A DNA stretch of 64,000 nt. Origin: Nostoc paludosum FACHB-159. Lineage in GTDB: Bacteria; Cyanobacteriota; Cyanobacteriia; Cyanobacteriales; Nostocaceae. The notes below the pieces were generated by a model. The model ran no database searches, was not told the origin of the DNA, and was given only the letters and a program-made list of their open reading frames with translations. Positions 16,700 to 25,763 of this stretch are shown in pieces (position 1 is the first letter of the stretch; each line of letters opens with the position of its first letter). The stretch covers positions 1 through 64,000 of the forward strand of contig NZ_JACJTU010000042.1 in NCBI RefSeq assembly GCF_014698835.1, read 5' to 3'. The position numbers were made by a program, and so were the translations under genes.

Positions 16700-18034
16700 C
16701 TATCGATAAGCAACTTGTGGGCCTGCCCAAATTTCTGTAACCTGTTTTCCGAAAGTAATAGGTTGGTCGTCCTCTGTTGTAGTGACAGTCTTGCCATCAT
16801 TAGCAACTTTGACCAAAGGCCAGTTTTCCTCGCCTAGTTCGCCTGCACGAAATAGGACATGATCGGGTTGGCTTTTACTCCAACCTAACAAGACTGCAAT
16901 CTTCTCATCGTCATTTTCCTCATTAGCGGGAGCAACAGTGTTAGCGCGATTTTTTTGCCGATCCCAAATCACGGCGCTATCTGTAGAATCACCTGTGTTA
17001 AATACGCCTTCAAATTTGCGTGCTAAAAAGCGATCGCCTTTTTCCGACCAACTAACAGGAACTAACACCCCAATCTGACCGCTGGTATCAGTTTCTTCTG
17101 CTGACATCGCCTTGAAAGCTTTGGCTTTTAATAGGGGATCGCTAACAGGAGTAGTTGAAGCCATCACCCACAATTTCTTAGTTTGCATATCTTGTACAAA
17201 CAGAACGCTGGTGACACGGCTGTTATACATTTGGGGTTTTACTTCTAGTTGTACTCGGCTATAAACAGCATATTTACCATCTGGAGAAAGCACCGGTACG
17301 CTGCGGTAGTGGCGCACTCCAGAACCACCGTTAGAACTAATAGCCTCTTGAGTAGTTGTAATCCATTTCCAAGGAATAGGATGAGGACTACCAATGGGAT
17401 CTATTTGTTCTGCTTGGGACTCATCAACTGGTTCAGGATTAGGTATTTCCGTTGTTATTGTTGGTTGTGGCTCTCTTAAAATTGGTGCTACTTGAGTTGC
17501 TATCAATGATTCAGTAAAAGGTTTTTCTGTAGGTAAAGAAATTTTTTCTTCTTTCAAAGATTTGATATTAGCAGCTTTGAGTTTTTGCACTAATTTAATT
17601 TGACCAACAGGAACATCTGTTAATGGTGCAAGTTCGACTTCTGCCAAAGGATCGGGAACATTTAAATTTAAATCGCGGCTTGAGAGAGAACTATCTGCTT
17701 GTGCAAAAGACTCAATTTTATACTCTTTATCCTCTGGTAATACTTGCGGTTCCCGAATAGCGCTGCTTTGTGTTGGCACAGAATCGAGTTCTTCTGCTGA
17801 TGAGTTGACTCGATCTACTGTTAATGTCTCAGCTATCTCAGGTTCCCCAACTAAAGCTATTTCCTTTGATACAGGCTCAGATTCAGTAATTGAAGTTCGT
17901 TTAACTACTTCGGATTTTACTGGAGCCGAGTGACCGGATGCCCCTAACAAGGGTGCGATCAATATCACAACGACAACGTAATTGAGAAATGGTTGGGCGC
18001 GGAACCATCCTGACAGCAAAAGGGATTTAAGCAT
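16700..18034 (-). CDS. Membrane-anchored protein with TolB-like propeller segment, unknown function
   Basis: 444 residues; I do not recognise a named family. A hydrophobic segment at about residues 16-33 (FLNYVVVVILIAPLLGA) is a signal anchor or signal peptide. Residues 35-215 are low-complexity, rich in Glu, Ser, Pro and Thr, like a periplasmic stalk. From about 235 the sequence looks folded, with VLSPDGKYAVYSRVQLEV, WVMASTTPVSDP, VPVSWSEKGDRFLARKFEG and DHVLFRAGELGEENWP. The SPDGKYAVYS motif is typical of TolB/WD40-like beta-propeller blades. It is probably extracytoplasmic and binds something. Monocistronic, with its own terminator. Confidence 0.75.
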   Translation of the reverse strand: MLKSLLLSGWFRAQPFLNYVVVVILIAPLLGASGHSAPVKSEVVKRTSITESEPVSKEIALVGEPEIAETLTVDRVNSSAEELDSVPTQSSAIREPQVLPEDKEYKIESFAQADSSLSSRDLNLNVPDPLAEVELAPLTDVPVGQIKLVQKLKAANIKSLKEEKISLPTEKPFTESLIATQVAPILREPQPTITTEIPNPEPVDESQAEQIDPIGSPHPIPWKWITTTQEAISSNGGSGVRHYRSVPVLSPDGKYAVYSRVQLEVKPQMYNSRVTSVLFVQDMQTKKLWVMASTTPVSDPLLKAKAFKAMSAEETDTSGQIGVLVPVSWSEKGDRFLARKFEGVFNTGDSTDSAVIWDRQKNRANTVAPANEENDDEKIAVLLGWSKSQPDHVLFRAGELGEENWPLVKVANDGKTVTTTEDDQPITFGKQVTEIWAGPQVAYR

Positions 18035-18915
18035 TTGTAGACTCTCTAGAGGGGCGGTTGCTTATGTGAGGAGCAATACCTATGCAGCAATGGAGCAGGC
18101 GATAATTATATGTATAACAAGAAACTAAAAGCTTTTACTAAATAATTTCTTCATTTGCAGAAAATGATAAAAAAGTATCATTAGGTACACCTTTTCTTTT
18201 TACATTACTGAATATTTTTTTCCGAAAATATGCGAGTATAGTAACTGTGCTGATAACTCAGTAGTTACTACAGATATCAGTTATGGTGTAGACAGAATTA
18301 ATCACACCATAAAACCTGTGTTTAAGGGGTATTTAGCTTAAATTTCGAGCTAACTTATATAGCCAAGTTATAGCAGCTAAAATGCACTGTTGAAGTTCAT
18401 GATAGCAATCGCTAGCAACCATCAACTAAAGCAGTTTACAGACTCTATTCAGTGCAAACCCCGGTAATGGTAGTGAGGCGTTACGTGAAAAGCTGGGAAA
18501 GCAGACACATAATACATCATACTCAGAAAATATTGCTGCCAGCAACCCTAAGTTATAAATTGCAATCTCAGGTACAGAAACACTTGGGACGCAATGCTTT
18601 TGTAAAAAAGCAAGGAAATTAAACGCTGAAATTTGGCAAAATTATCAGCACAAGAGCAATATCTACTGGGTAGATGTTCTAGAAACTCGCAAGCACGCAG
18701 ACCTTTGAGCTAACTAGAGGGAGATGCAGCTTATATGAACTTTTATTGTTGCTAACTTAATGTAGTTAAGTTAATCAAGCAGTATATAGTTTCAACAAAT
18801 ACGATAACATCTTACCACCAAAGACCCAAATTATAAATATCTAACATAAAAGTTGTCACTTATCAGGGGCACACTTACCATTAACTAGTGATTAGTGACT
18901 AATGATTAATGGCGA
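18035..18915. other. 881-bp gene-poor stretch before fmt
   Basis: The longest stretch with no clear gene. It is AT-rich, with many short direct and inverted repeats. The best frame is 18467-18622 (+), 51 codons beginning MVVRRYVKSWESRH; it has no good ribosome binding site and no known relatives that I can name. A second short frame lies at about 18625-18710. The sequence looks like decayed coding DNA or an undescribed RNA locus. GTGATTAGTGACTAATGATTAA-like near-repeats (18888-18909) lie just before fmt. Confidence 0.4.
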
Positions 18916-19920
18916 ATGAAAATCGTATTTTTTGGTACTCCCCAGTTTGCTGTCCCAACTTTAGAAAAGTTATTAGACAATTCCAAATTTGAGGTGTTGG
19001 CAGTTGTTACCCAACCAGATAAACGTCGAGAGCGTGGAAATAAACTGACTCCTTCACCTGTAAAAGCGATCGCCACTGCTCATAATTTACCAGTATGGCA
19101 ACCAGAGCGGGTAAAGAAAGACACTGAAACATTGAATCAACTCAAACAATCAGATGCAGATGTGTTTGTTGTTGTTGCCTATGGACAGATTTTGTCCTCA
19201 AAAATCCTCAATATGCCAAAATTGGGTTGTATTAATGTGCATGGCTCGATTTTACCGAAATATCGAGGTGCAGCGCCGATTCAATGGTGTTTGTATAATG
19301 GTGAAACGGAAACTGGGATCACCACCATGTTAATGGATACAGGCATGGATACTGGTGCAATGCTCCAAATAGCTACTACACCCATTGAATTACTAGATAA
19401 TGCCCAAGATTTAGCTCAAAGGCTGGCTGCAATTGGTGGAGATTTGTTGGTGGAAACTTTGTTGAAGTTGGAAAGTAAAGAAATTCAACCAATACCCCAA
19501 AATAATTTAGAAGCTACTTATGCACCTTTGATTCAAAAACAAGATTATGGTTTAGATTGGTCAAAAAGCGCTATCCAATTACACAATCAAATTAGAGGCT
19601 TTTACCCTAACTGCACAGCTAGCTTTCGTGACAACCCGGTAAAAATCACCGCTTCTGTTCCCCTTGCTACAAAAGGCGATCGCCAGCTACCACCAGAGTT
19701 ACAAGAACTAATGCATAAATTACCTGATTTGTCAAATATATCAGATAGGCCAGGAGTTGTAGTAAGTATTGCTAAAGGAATTGGGGCAATTGTCCAAACT
19801 GGGGAAGGTTTGTTGCTGTTGCGAGAGGTTCAGCTAGCTGGTAAACGTCCCCAGTCCGGATGGGACTTTGTTAATGGTAGTCGCTTAACTTTAGGGGAAG
19901 TGTTTGGTATGGGAAGTTGA
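18916..19920 (+). CDS. fmt: Methionyl-tRNA formyltransferase
   Basis: 334 residues. It transfers a formyl group from 10-formyl-THF to Met-tRNAfMet for translation initiation. The N-terminal formyltransferase fold opens with MKIVFFGTPQFAVPTLEKLL. The catalytic residues are in INVHGSILPKYRGAAP (Asn107, His109) and MDTGMDTGAML (Asp about 145). The C-terminal OB-fold (LQELMHKLPDL to LRLTLGEVFG) binds tRNA. Length matches the family. The downstream repeat at 19979-20040 separates it from the convergent DUF6464 gene. Confidence 0.95.
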   Translation: MKIVFFGTPQFAVPTLEKLLDNSKFEVLAVVTQPDKRRERGNKLTPSPVKAIATAHNLPVWQPERVKKDTETLNQLKQSDADVFVVVAYGQILSSKILNMPKLGCINVHGSILPKYRGAAPIQWCLYNGETETGITTMLMDTGMDTGAMLQIATTPIELLDNAQDLAQRLAAIGGDLLVETLLKLESKEIQPIPQNNLEATYAPLIQKQDYGLDWSKSAIQLHNQIRGFYPNCTASFRDNPVKITASVPLATKGDRQLPPELQELMHKLPDLSNISDRPGVVVSIAKGIGAIVQTGEGLLLLREVQLAGKRPQSGWDFVNGSRLTLGEVFGMGS

Positions 19921-19978
19921 GGTACGGAGGGGTAGAGAGACAAAAAAGACAAGGAGAATAACTCCTCACTCCTAACTC

Positions 19979-20040
19979 TTGTACAGACGCGTAGACGCTC
20001 GAAGAGCGGCTTCTCCTAAGAGTATAATTGCGTCTGTGCA
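19979..20040. repeat. Imperfect palindromic repeat between convergent genes
   Basis: GTACAGACGC ... GCGTCTGTGC arms with an inner GACGCTCGAAGAGCGGCTTC hairpin. It resembles the GACGC palindromes scattered through Nostocales and may terminate transcription from both sides. Confidence 0.6.
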
Positions 20041-20044
20041 CTCA

Positions 20045-20413
20045 TCACGCACTCTTAACTTCTAAGTTTTCATAAAAGCGGCAAGATTCGCAAGGCCCAT
20101 CTGGGTTGACTGCACAGCGAATGATTTCTGAATGGGCATTGTAGCGACAAGTTGCATCGCCAATTACCCAACGTCCTTCTACCAAACTTTTCTCCGATGG
20201 CCGTTTCGCAGACTGGACATAAATGGCAATATTATGCAAACGATAGCGTCCTGCCTTAAGTTGATATCGATGACGGCGTTCTAGAACCGCGTAGGTTTTA
20301 CCTTCAAAATCCAGATAGTTTCCAGGTTGGGGTGTCCAATCAAGTTGCACTCTACCGAGGGACTCACGCGGATGCGTGAGAATCACCTCAGTTTGTAAAG
20401 AGTCTGGCTCCAT
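20045..20413 (-). CDS. DUF6464 family cyanobacterial protein
   Basis: 122 residues, small and conserved in cyanobacteria (family assigned from memory). Features: VILTHPRESLGRVQLDW near the start, YAVLERRHRYQLKAGRYRL (about 46-64), and a C-terminal Cys cluster: C in GDATCRYNAHS, C in IRCAVNPDGPCESCRFYENL. Four Cys in the last 35 residues suggest a metal (zinc or Fe-S) site. No signal peptide. Function unknown. Upstream lies a repeat element at 20504-20610. Confidence 0.75.
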   Translation of the reverse strand: MEPDSLQTEVILTHPRESLGRVQLDWTPQPGNYLDFEGKTYAVLERRHRYQLKAGRYRLHNIAIYVQSAKRPSEKSLVEGRWVIGDATCRYNAHSEIIRCAVNPDGPCESCRFYENLEVKSA

Positions 20414-20503
20414 AAGCTTATGTGATTTGATTTACATTATAAGGATGTTATCGCAATAACTTTCTTTAGCTTACCGAATTCAGATTACAATTAATAATTC
20501 ACG

Positions 20504-20610
20504 ATATAGCAGGCAATAGGGAACAGGCAACAGGTAACAGTCTTGAAAATCTGTTGGTTTCTTGATTTTACAAACAGTTTATGTCCTAAAGTATGCTTCA
20601 ATCGTTATAT
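20504..20610 (+). repeat. TATAGCA/TGCTATA element, copy c
   Basis: ATATAGC at the left and CGTTATAT at the right (one or two changes from the perfect ends). Inside are CAATAGG, GAACAGG, CAACAGG and TAACAG 7-mers. Then comes GATTTTACAAACAGTTTATG, TCCTAAAGTATGCTTCAA, which is nearly identical to copies a and b. Confidence 0.75.
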
Positions 20611-20650
20611 TTGCAAGAAGTAGGGATGTACATCTGTACATCGCTAAAAG

Positions 20651-22162
20651 CTACGGCAACCAAAATTCAGGCAGGATAGATTTGGTAAAATCACGTACTG
20701 TTTGGTTGAGCGATCGCGCCACTTCTATATGCGCTTCATCCGCTTCCACAGGTAAAATCTCAGATGGCTGACCTTCTCCTAAATAAGACACCACCAAATT
20801 CGCCGCCTCTAAACCAGTAACGTAAGCTTTTTCTTGAGACCAGGAACCATGACGGTTAATAATCCAATCTCCACTCATAAACACATTCTCAAAACTGGTT
20901 TTAGCTTGCAACATATGACGGTAGCTACCAGGTGCAAAGTGAGTCACCGCTTGAGGTAGGCGAATTACACTGCTATCAATTAGCTTTGCTTGGCGAAATT
21001 CTGGTATGCAAGTTGCTAAATAACGCTGAACTATTGGTAAAATCTCTTCATCGCTCAAACTCAGAAATTGATTTGCGTGATAAAAATCGGCTTCAATTAC
21101 TGTTCCTGGTTCATTGCGATATTCATCATGTAGGGCATTCAAATCAAAAAATGTCCAACCTGTAGTTGCATCGAATCCAAAGCAAGCATTGGAAGGACGA
21201 GGAATATTAATTTTGCGATCGAACCATAACCGAGTTGCTAAAACATCAATTGCTCCTAAATTGCTCAAATTCCGAAATTCTTCACGACTTTGTAAATTCG
21301 GACTAGTTGAAACAATTTTCTTCATACCTGTAATTCCGACTGCAAAAATCACAGCATCGGCATCAAAAACTTCATCACCGCAAACCACGCCTTTTACTCG
21401 ATGATTATTATCAACAATTAAGTCTGTTACCCGTCGCTTGGGTAATACTCGCGCACCAGCTTTTTCAATACGTTCCACCCAAGGACGAAATATTTTTTCT
21501 CCTACAGTTCCCCGACACCAAACCACATCAAAATCCGGTTGATGAGCCAAAATGAAATAGTAAAGCATCCCTAAAGTTGCAGCGGCTGAACATTGTTCGC
21601 CAGGGGCAAACAAACCTACCAATAACATTGGTTCAAAAGCGTCGCGGTAAAGTCTTGCAGAAACATTAAAATCTTTGAATAGTTCGCGGGCAGTGAGAAA
21701 ATCATAACGCCGCCAAGCTGCATCAGAATTATCAAAATCAACAACAGCATAAAGTAAAGGTAAGGCGCTGAGGCGGTCAATTAGTGGCAGCCGTTTAAAC
21801 TGAGTGTAGAGAAAAGTCCCCAGAGGTGCTGGGAGTCGCGGTAAGTCTTGAAAAATTGGTGATTCAACTTCCAATCCGGCAGGCGAATATTGGGAAGAAC
21901 GAGTCCAAGTAGTAAAAGGATTAATTCCTAATTCATTAATGAGTGAGAAAATATTTCTGTAAGGATACCAGAAACCATGAATGCCAGCTTCTACAGATTT
22001 TCCTGCGGGTGTTTGCCAACCTGCTACCAGTCCGCCGGGATAAGAACCTGCTTCTAGAAGTGTCACATCATAGCCTTGTTTTGCCAAATGGTAAGTTGCT
22101 CCTAAACCTGCCCAACCCGCACCAACAACTACCACTCGTTTTTGTTGTGACCCTTCCACCAT
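20651..22162 (-). CDS. FAD-dependent oxidoreductase, phytoene/zeta-carotene desaturase-like
   Basis: 503 residues. The FAD ADP-binding motif is VVVGAGWAGLGATYHLAKQG (about 10-29), followed by LLEAGSYPGGLVAGW, the dinucleotide-binding and GG-doublet region of amine oxidase/carotenoid desaturase flavoproteins. The C-terminal signature VFMSGDWIINRHGSWSQEKA (about 428-447) closes the FAD site and VTGLEAANLV follows. The family includes plant-type CrtP/CrtQ and hydroxysqualene or sterol-type enzymes; the differences from true CrtP and CrtQ argue for another isoprenoid or quinone-like substrate. Membrane-associated, monocistronic. Activity not assigned. Confidence 0.8.
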   Translation of the reverse strand: MVEGSQQKRVVVVGAGWAGLGATYHLAKQGYDVTLLEAGSYPGGLVAGWQTPAGKSVEAGIHGFWYPYRNIFSLINELGINPFTTWTRSSQYSPAGLEVESPIFQDLPRLPAPLGTFLYTQFKRLPLIDRLSALPLLYAVVDFDNSDAAWRRYDFLTARELFKDFNVSARLYRDAFEPMLLVGLFAPGEQCSAAATLGMLYYFILAHQPDFDVVWCRGTVGEKIFRPWVERIEKAGARVLPKRRVTDLIVDNNHRVKGVVCGDEVFDADAVIFAVGITGMKKIVSTSPNLQSREEFRNLSNLGAIDVLATRLWFDRKINIPRPSNACFGFDATTGWTFFDLNALHDEYRNEPGTVIEADFYHANQFLSLSDEEILPIVQRYLATCIPEFRQAKLIDSSVIRLPQAVTHFAPGSYRHMLQAKTSFENVFMSGDWIINRHGSWSQEKAYVTGLEAANLVVSYLGEGQPSEILPVEADEAHIEVARSLNQTVRDFTKSILPEFWLP

Positions 22163-22349
22163 CGTAGCCTCCGATTCTTCCCATCCAAGAATTTATGATA
22201 GCGTAGCTTCTCCGTAGGACTACACAATCAAAAATATCAAATCTAAAATTTTATTATGAGGAAGCAGTTGAGTAAAAACTCCTTGCGGTTAATGCTGAGC
22301 TAAGAGTATAACAGAAAACAGATTTAATTATTTATGGGGATTAATCCTA

Positions 22350-23252
22350 ATGGCTCAATTAGCAAATCTAAAATTCAGTCTAGATGACTATGAATTACGA
22401 GATGGAATTTATTTTCCTAGCGACTACAAAGATTTGAACAGTACTCAACACAAAAAAACTTGGGATAAAATCGGTAAAACATACTATGGTTCCCAAAAAA
22501 TTGAAGCAGTCGCAGATGAATCGCCCATCAAACAAGATTACACTCTGCTAACTGGTACGCCTGGAGGTACTTGGAATAAATTTCCATTGAATAAATCTGT
22601 TGATTCAGTTCTGGAGATTGGTTGCGGTTATGGTCGCGCACCTTTACATCTCTCTAAAGCTAAAAATTTGAGATGTGAAAAATATTATGGGATTGATATT
22701 TCTGAAACTTTATTGCGACGATTAATCAAAGTTAAACAAGAGTACAATTTTTTCCCAGAAGCTGAGTTTAATATAATTTGTAATTCTGCTGAAACATTAC
22801 CTTTAGCAGATAATTCTATAGATTTAGTAATTTCTAATTGTGTATTTATGCATATTCCAGATGCACAATTAAGAAATTTATTAGCAGATATATCTCGCGT
22901 ACTCAAACCTGGTGGAATTTTTGTTTTTAATCATTCATTTCACAATAAGTCTTGCCCTTCTCATATCATCCATAATTTTGTGAGAAAGTTGAATCCATTT
23001 GTGAGAAATCCAGTTTATCTCAAGCAATATTCAGCTGCTGAAATAGAGGAAATGTTGGCAAGTGCTGGGATGAAAACGAAATGTCCAGAGTATATTGTTG
23101 AACCAACAGAAGAATATGCAATCTTGCCAGAAACTATTAAAGGAATTCGGGTGCCGTTTGCTAAAGCTATCAATCAAAGTCTCAGACCGCCAGCTAGTTT
23201 AAAAGCAACTTTGGCTTATGGTTTTAGCGCCTACAGCACTAAACTGGACTAA
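22350..23252 (+). CDS. Class I SAM-dependent methyltransferase
   Basis: 300 residues. Motif I is VLEIGCGYGRAPLHLSKA (about 90-107), then YYGIDISETLLRRL with the ribose-binding Asp, CNSAETLPLADNSIDLVISN (motifs II-III), FMHIPDAQLRNLL and LKPGGIFVFNHSFH (about 185-198). This is a Methyltransf_11 type enzyme acting on a small molecule or lipid. The N-terminal about 75 residues (LDDYELRDGIYFPSDYKDL) are an added cap that may define the substrate. No pathway neighbours are visible. Confidence 0.8.
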   Translation: MAQLANLKFSLDDYELRDGIYFPSDYKDLNSTQHKKTWDKIGKTYYGSQKIEAVADESPIKQDYTLLTGTPGGTWNKFPLNKSVDSVLEIGCGYGRAPLHLSKAKNLRCEKYYGIDISETLLRRLIKVKQEYNFFPEAEFNIICNSAETLPLADNSIDLVISNCVFMHIPDAQLRNLLADISRVLKPGGIFVFNHSFHNKSCPSHIIHNFVRKLNPFVRNPVYLKQYSAAEIEEMLASAGMKTKCPEYIVEPTEEYAILPETIKGIRVPFAKAINQSLRPPASLKATLAYGFSAYSTKLD

Positions 23253-23279
23253 TTCAGAAACTAGCAACACATCCTTGGG

Positions 23280-23305
23280 TAAAGACGCGATGAGCCGCGT
23301 CTTTA
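23280..23305. repeat. Palindrome of the AAAGACGCGAT family
   Basis: TAAAGACGCG, 6-bp loop, CGCGTCTTTA. It lies 30 bp after the methyltransferase stop and may act as its terminator. Confidence 0.65.
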
Positions 23306-23373
23306 CAAAATGGTCTATTTGTTGCATTCTTTTTTCAAATTGGTCTGATTTGTGAAAATTAGCGATCGCCAAT

Positions 23374-23403
23374 ATCCCTGATTTCTTACTAGAAGTCAGG
23401 GAT
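23374..23403. terminator. Hairpin downstream of the methyltransferase
   Basis: ATCCCTGATTTCT, TACT loop, AGAAGTCAGGGAT with one mismatch, followed by CTAACTTTT. It is a plausible intrinsic terminator. Confidence 0.55.
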
Positions 23404-23567
23404 CTAACTTTTCACGCCATCTAGAAAACCTCTCTCCAAATCTCTCCCTTTCTAGGCTATGGTGCAATACAGTTCGGTTAAGGTTTTTTGATGAAAATTC
23501 TAGATCGCAAAGACGCGATAAATCGCTGTCTCTAGAATAATCAGCATTTCTAATTCATATCAGGTGG

Positions 23568-23603
23568 AATTTACCAACTTTGGTTTTAAAAAGTTGGTAA
23601 ATT
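23568..23603. promoter_or_regulatory. Perfect 14-bp inverted repeat directly upstream of modBC
   Basis: AATTTACCAACTTT, 8-bp spacer, AAAGTTGGTAAATT, ending 35 bp before the modBC ATG. It would form a strong hairpin in the leader RNA or a dyad operator in DNA. It does not match the E. coli ModE site. It may be a member of a dispersed repeat. Confidence 0.55.
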
Positions 23604-23638
23604 AGGGATTAGTTGAGCTAATTTTTCCTTACGCAACT

Positions 23639-25438
23639 ATGCCGTTGGATTTATCGCCGCTTTGGATATCACTCAAAACTTCATTACTTGCTACTTTTAT
23701 TACTTTCTTTTTGGGCATTGCTGCTGCCTACTGGATGCTGGGATATCGTGGCAAAGGTAAATCTTTGATTGAGGGTATCTTTATTGCTCCTCTAATTTTA
23801 CCGCCGACAGTTGTAGGTTTCTTGTTGCTGCTGTTTTTTGGCAAAAATGGCCCTGTAGGGAAATTGATGCAGACTTTTGACTTGACCATTGTCTTTACTT
23901 GGTATGGTGCAGCGATCGCCGCTACAGTTGTTTCTTTCCCGCTAATGTATAAAACTGCACTGGGAGCCTTTGAACAAATCGATAGCAATCTGCTGCGGGT
24001 AGCCAGAACCCTTGGTGCAACAGAAAGGACAATCTTTTGGCGTATTAGTTTACCCCTAGCACTACCTGGTATTTTAGCTGCCACAACCCTCGCCTTTGCC
24101 CGTGCTTTGGGAGAATTCGGCGCAACATTAATGCTGGCTGGTAACATTCCCGGACAGACGCAGACAATTCCAATGGCAATTTATTTTGCTGTGGAAGCAG
24201 GAGCGATGGACGAAGCGTGGTTTTGGGCGATCGCAATTATGGTGATTTCTCTATCTGGAATTATTGGGGTTAACTTCTGGCAGGAAGTGAGGGAGAAGAG
24301 GAGGGCAGGGGGCAGGGGGCAGGAGGCAGGAGGAGAAGTTTTTTATCGGCCGGACTCTAATTTTGAGTCGTGTGGATTGTTTGTTGACATTGAAAAAATA
24401 CTTCCTAGTTTTCATTTAAAAGTGGCTTTCACCAGTAATGAGCAGCCTTTGGGTTTATTGGGGGGTTCAGGTGCAGGTAAGAGCATGATTTTGCGTTCCC
24501 TTGCGGGGATAGAAACGCCGACAAGAGGGCGGATAGTTTTAAATGGCAGAGTGTTGTTTGACTCGGAAAAAGGAATTAATGTACCTAGTCGCGATCGCCG
24601 CATTGGTTTTTTAGTGCAGAATTATGCTCTGTTTCCGCACATGAGTGTCGCGCAAAACATCGCTTTTGGTTTGCCTAAAGGATTGTCGGCGGGAAGTATT
24701 AGAGTACAGGTAGAAGAACTATTATTAAATATGCAGTTGCAGGGATTAGGCGATCGTTACCCACACCAACTTTCAGGAGGTCAACAACAACGGGTAGCCT
24801 TAGCAAGAGCATTGGCCAGTCAACCAGAAGCATTGCTTTTGGATGAACCTTTTTCGGCACTCGATACTCATCTGCGTAGTCAATTAGAGCAGCAAATGAC
24901 AGAAACTCTTGCTGACTACCAAGGCGTGGCTTTATTTGTCACCCATAATATGGAAGAAGCTTATCGGCTTTGCCCGAATCTGTTGGTATTAGAGCATGGC
25001 CGAGTCGTCCATCATGGTAGCAAATACGATATTTTCGAGCGTCCTAACACTGTGGGTGTTGCTCAAATCACTGGGTGTAAAAACTTTTCCCGGATTGTTC
25101 TTCAGTCAGCGCAACAGGTAGAAGCAACTGATTGGGGTTGCACTCTCCAAGTCGTGGAAGCAACGAACAGTCAACTGTCTCACATCGGCATTCGTGCCCA
25201 TCAAATTATCTTAACTAGCGACTCATCGTGTGAAAACACCTTCCCTTGTTGGCTAGCACGGACGAGTGAAACGCCCCATCGAATAACATTGTTTTTGAAA
25301 CTGCATTCTACTGCTAATAATTCTCAAGATTACCATTTGCAAGCTGAAGTGTTTAAAGAAAAATGGATAACTATCAAAGACAAACCTTTTCCTTGGTATG
25401 TGCGTTTAGATCCTTTGCGGCTAATTTTAATGGAATAA
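23639..25438 (+). CDS. modBC: Molybdate ABC transporter, permease-ATPase fusion ModBC
   Basis: 599 residues. Residues about 1-217 are the ModB permease, with five or six membrane segments and the EAA-like loop with coupling motif (RTLGATERTIFWRISLPLALPG split over about 123-144). Residues about 245-599 are the ModC ATPase: Walker A GGSGAGKS (about 274-281), signature LSGGQQQRVALARALAS, Walker B LLLDEPFSALDT, H-loop VTHNMEEAY, and a C-terminal TOBE-like region. Fused modBC is known in Anabaena. The linker at about residues 219-234 (REKRRAGGRGQEAGG) is encoded by a GGGCAGG 7-mer array. No modA binding protein gene is adjacent. Tungstate cannot be excluded as substrate. Confidence 0.88.
   Translation: MPLDLSPLWISLKTSLLATFITFFLGIAAAYWMLGYRGKGKSLIEGIFIAPLILPPTVVGFLLLLFFGKNGPVGKLMQTFDLTIVFTWYGAAIAATVVSFPLMYKTALGAFEQIDSNLLRVARTLGATERTIFWRISLPLALPGILAATTLAFARALGEFGATLMLAGNIPGQTQTIPMAIYFAVEAGAMDEAWFWAIAIMVISLSGIIGVNFWQEVREKRRAGGRGQEAGGEVFYRPDSNFESCGLFVDIEKILPSFHLKVAFTSNEQPLGLLGGSGAGKSMILRSLAGIETPTRGRIVLNGRVLFDSEKGINVPSRDRRIGFLVQNYALFPHMSVAQNIAFGLPKGLSAGSIRVQVEELLLNMQLQGLGDRYPHQLSGGQQQRVALARALASQPEALLLDEPFSALDTHLRSQLEQQMTETLADYQGVALFVTHNMEEAYRLCPNLLVLEHGRVVHHGSKYDIFERPNTVGVAQITGCKNFSRIVLQSAQQVEATDWGCTLQVVEATNSQLSHIGIRAHQIILTSDSSCENTFPCWLARTSETPHRITLFLKLHSTANNSQDYHLQAEVFKEKWITIKDKPFPWYVRLDPLRLILME
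24300..24333 (+). repeat. GGGCAGG/AGGCAGG 7-mer array forming the ModB-ModC linker
   Basis: Four to five 7-bp units (GGGCAGG, GGGCAGG, AGGCAGG and variants) read in frame as Arg/Ala/Gly/Gln-rich linker. The same unit is intergenic at 35225-35277. Confidence 0.75.
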
Positions 25439-25444
25439 ACGCAT

Positions 25445-25580
25445 AGATGTAGAGTAGGGAACAGGCAATAGGCAATAGGCAATAGGCAATAGGCAATAGG
25501 CTTAAAAACCTTTTTGTGTAGGTATTTGTGTAGGTATTTTACGATTAGTTTGTGCCCTAAACTAGCGTTAAATTGTTATA
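25445..25580 (+). repeat. TATAGCA/TGCTATA element, copy d, with expanded CAATAGG
   Basis: CAATAGG repeated five times (25464-25500), then a doubled TGTGTAGGTATTT, TTTTACGATTAGTTTGTGCC, CTAAACTAGCG and TTGTTATA at the right end. This is the longest copy in the window; the left end is decayed. The rest of the gap up to 25763 holds another palindromic repeat (GAGACGCTACGCGTTGGCGG, about 25647-25666). Confidence 0.7.
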
Positions 25581-25763
25581 CGATTACGACTTATACCAAT
25601 TCTCTATAAGCTTGCACACCTTTATCTTCTTTGGCGTTCTTCTCTGCGAGACGCTACGCGTTGGCGGAAGCCTCTTTTAGAGAAGGCGGTTCGTTTTTTC
25701 ATAACATCAAAAAAATTTCCTCCCCTATTGCTCACTCCCCACTCCTACTTGAGTCAGCCTCTT

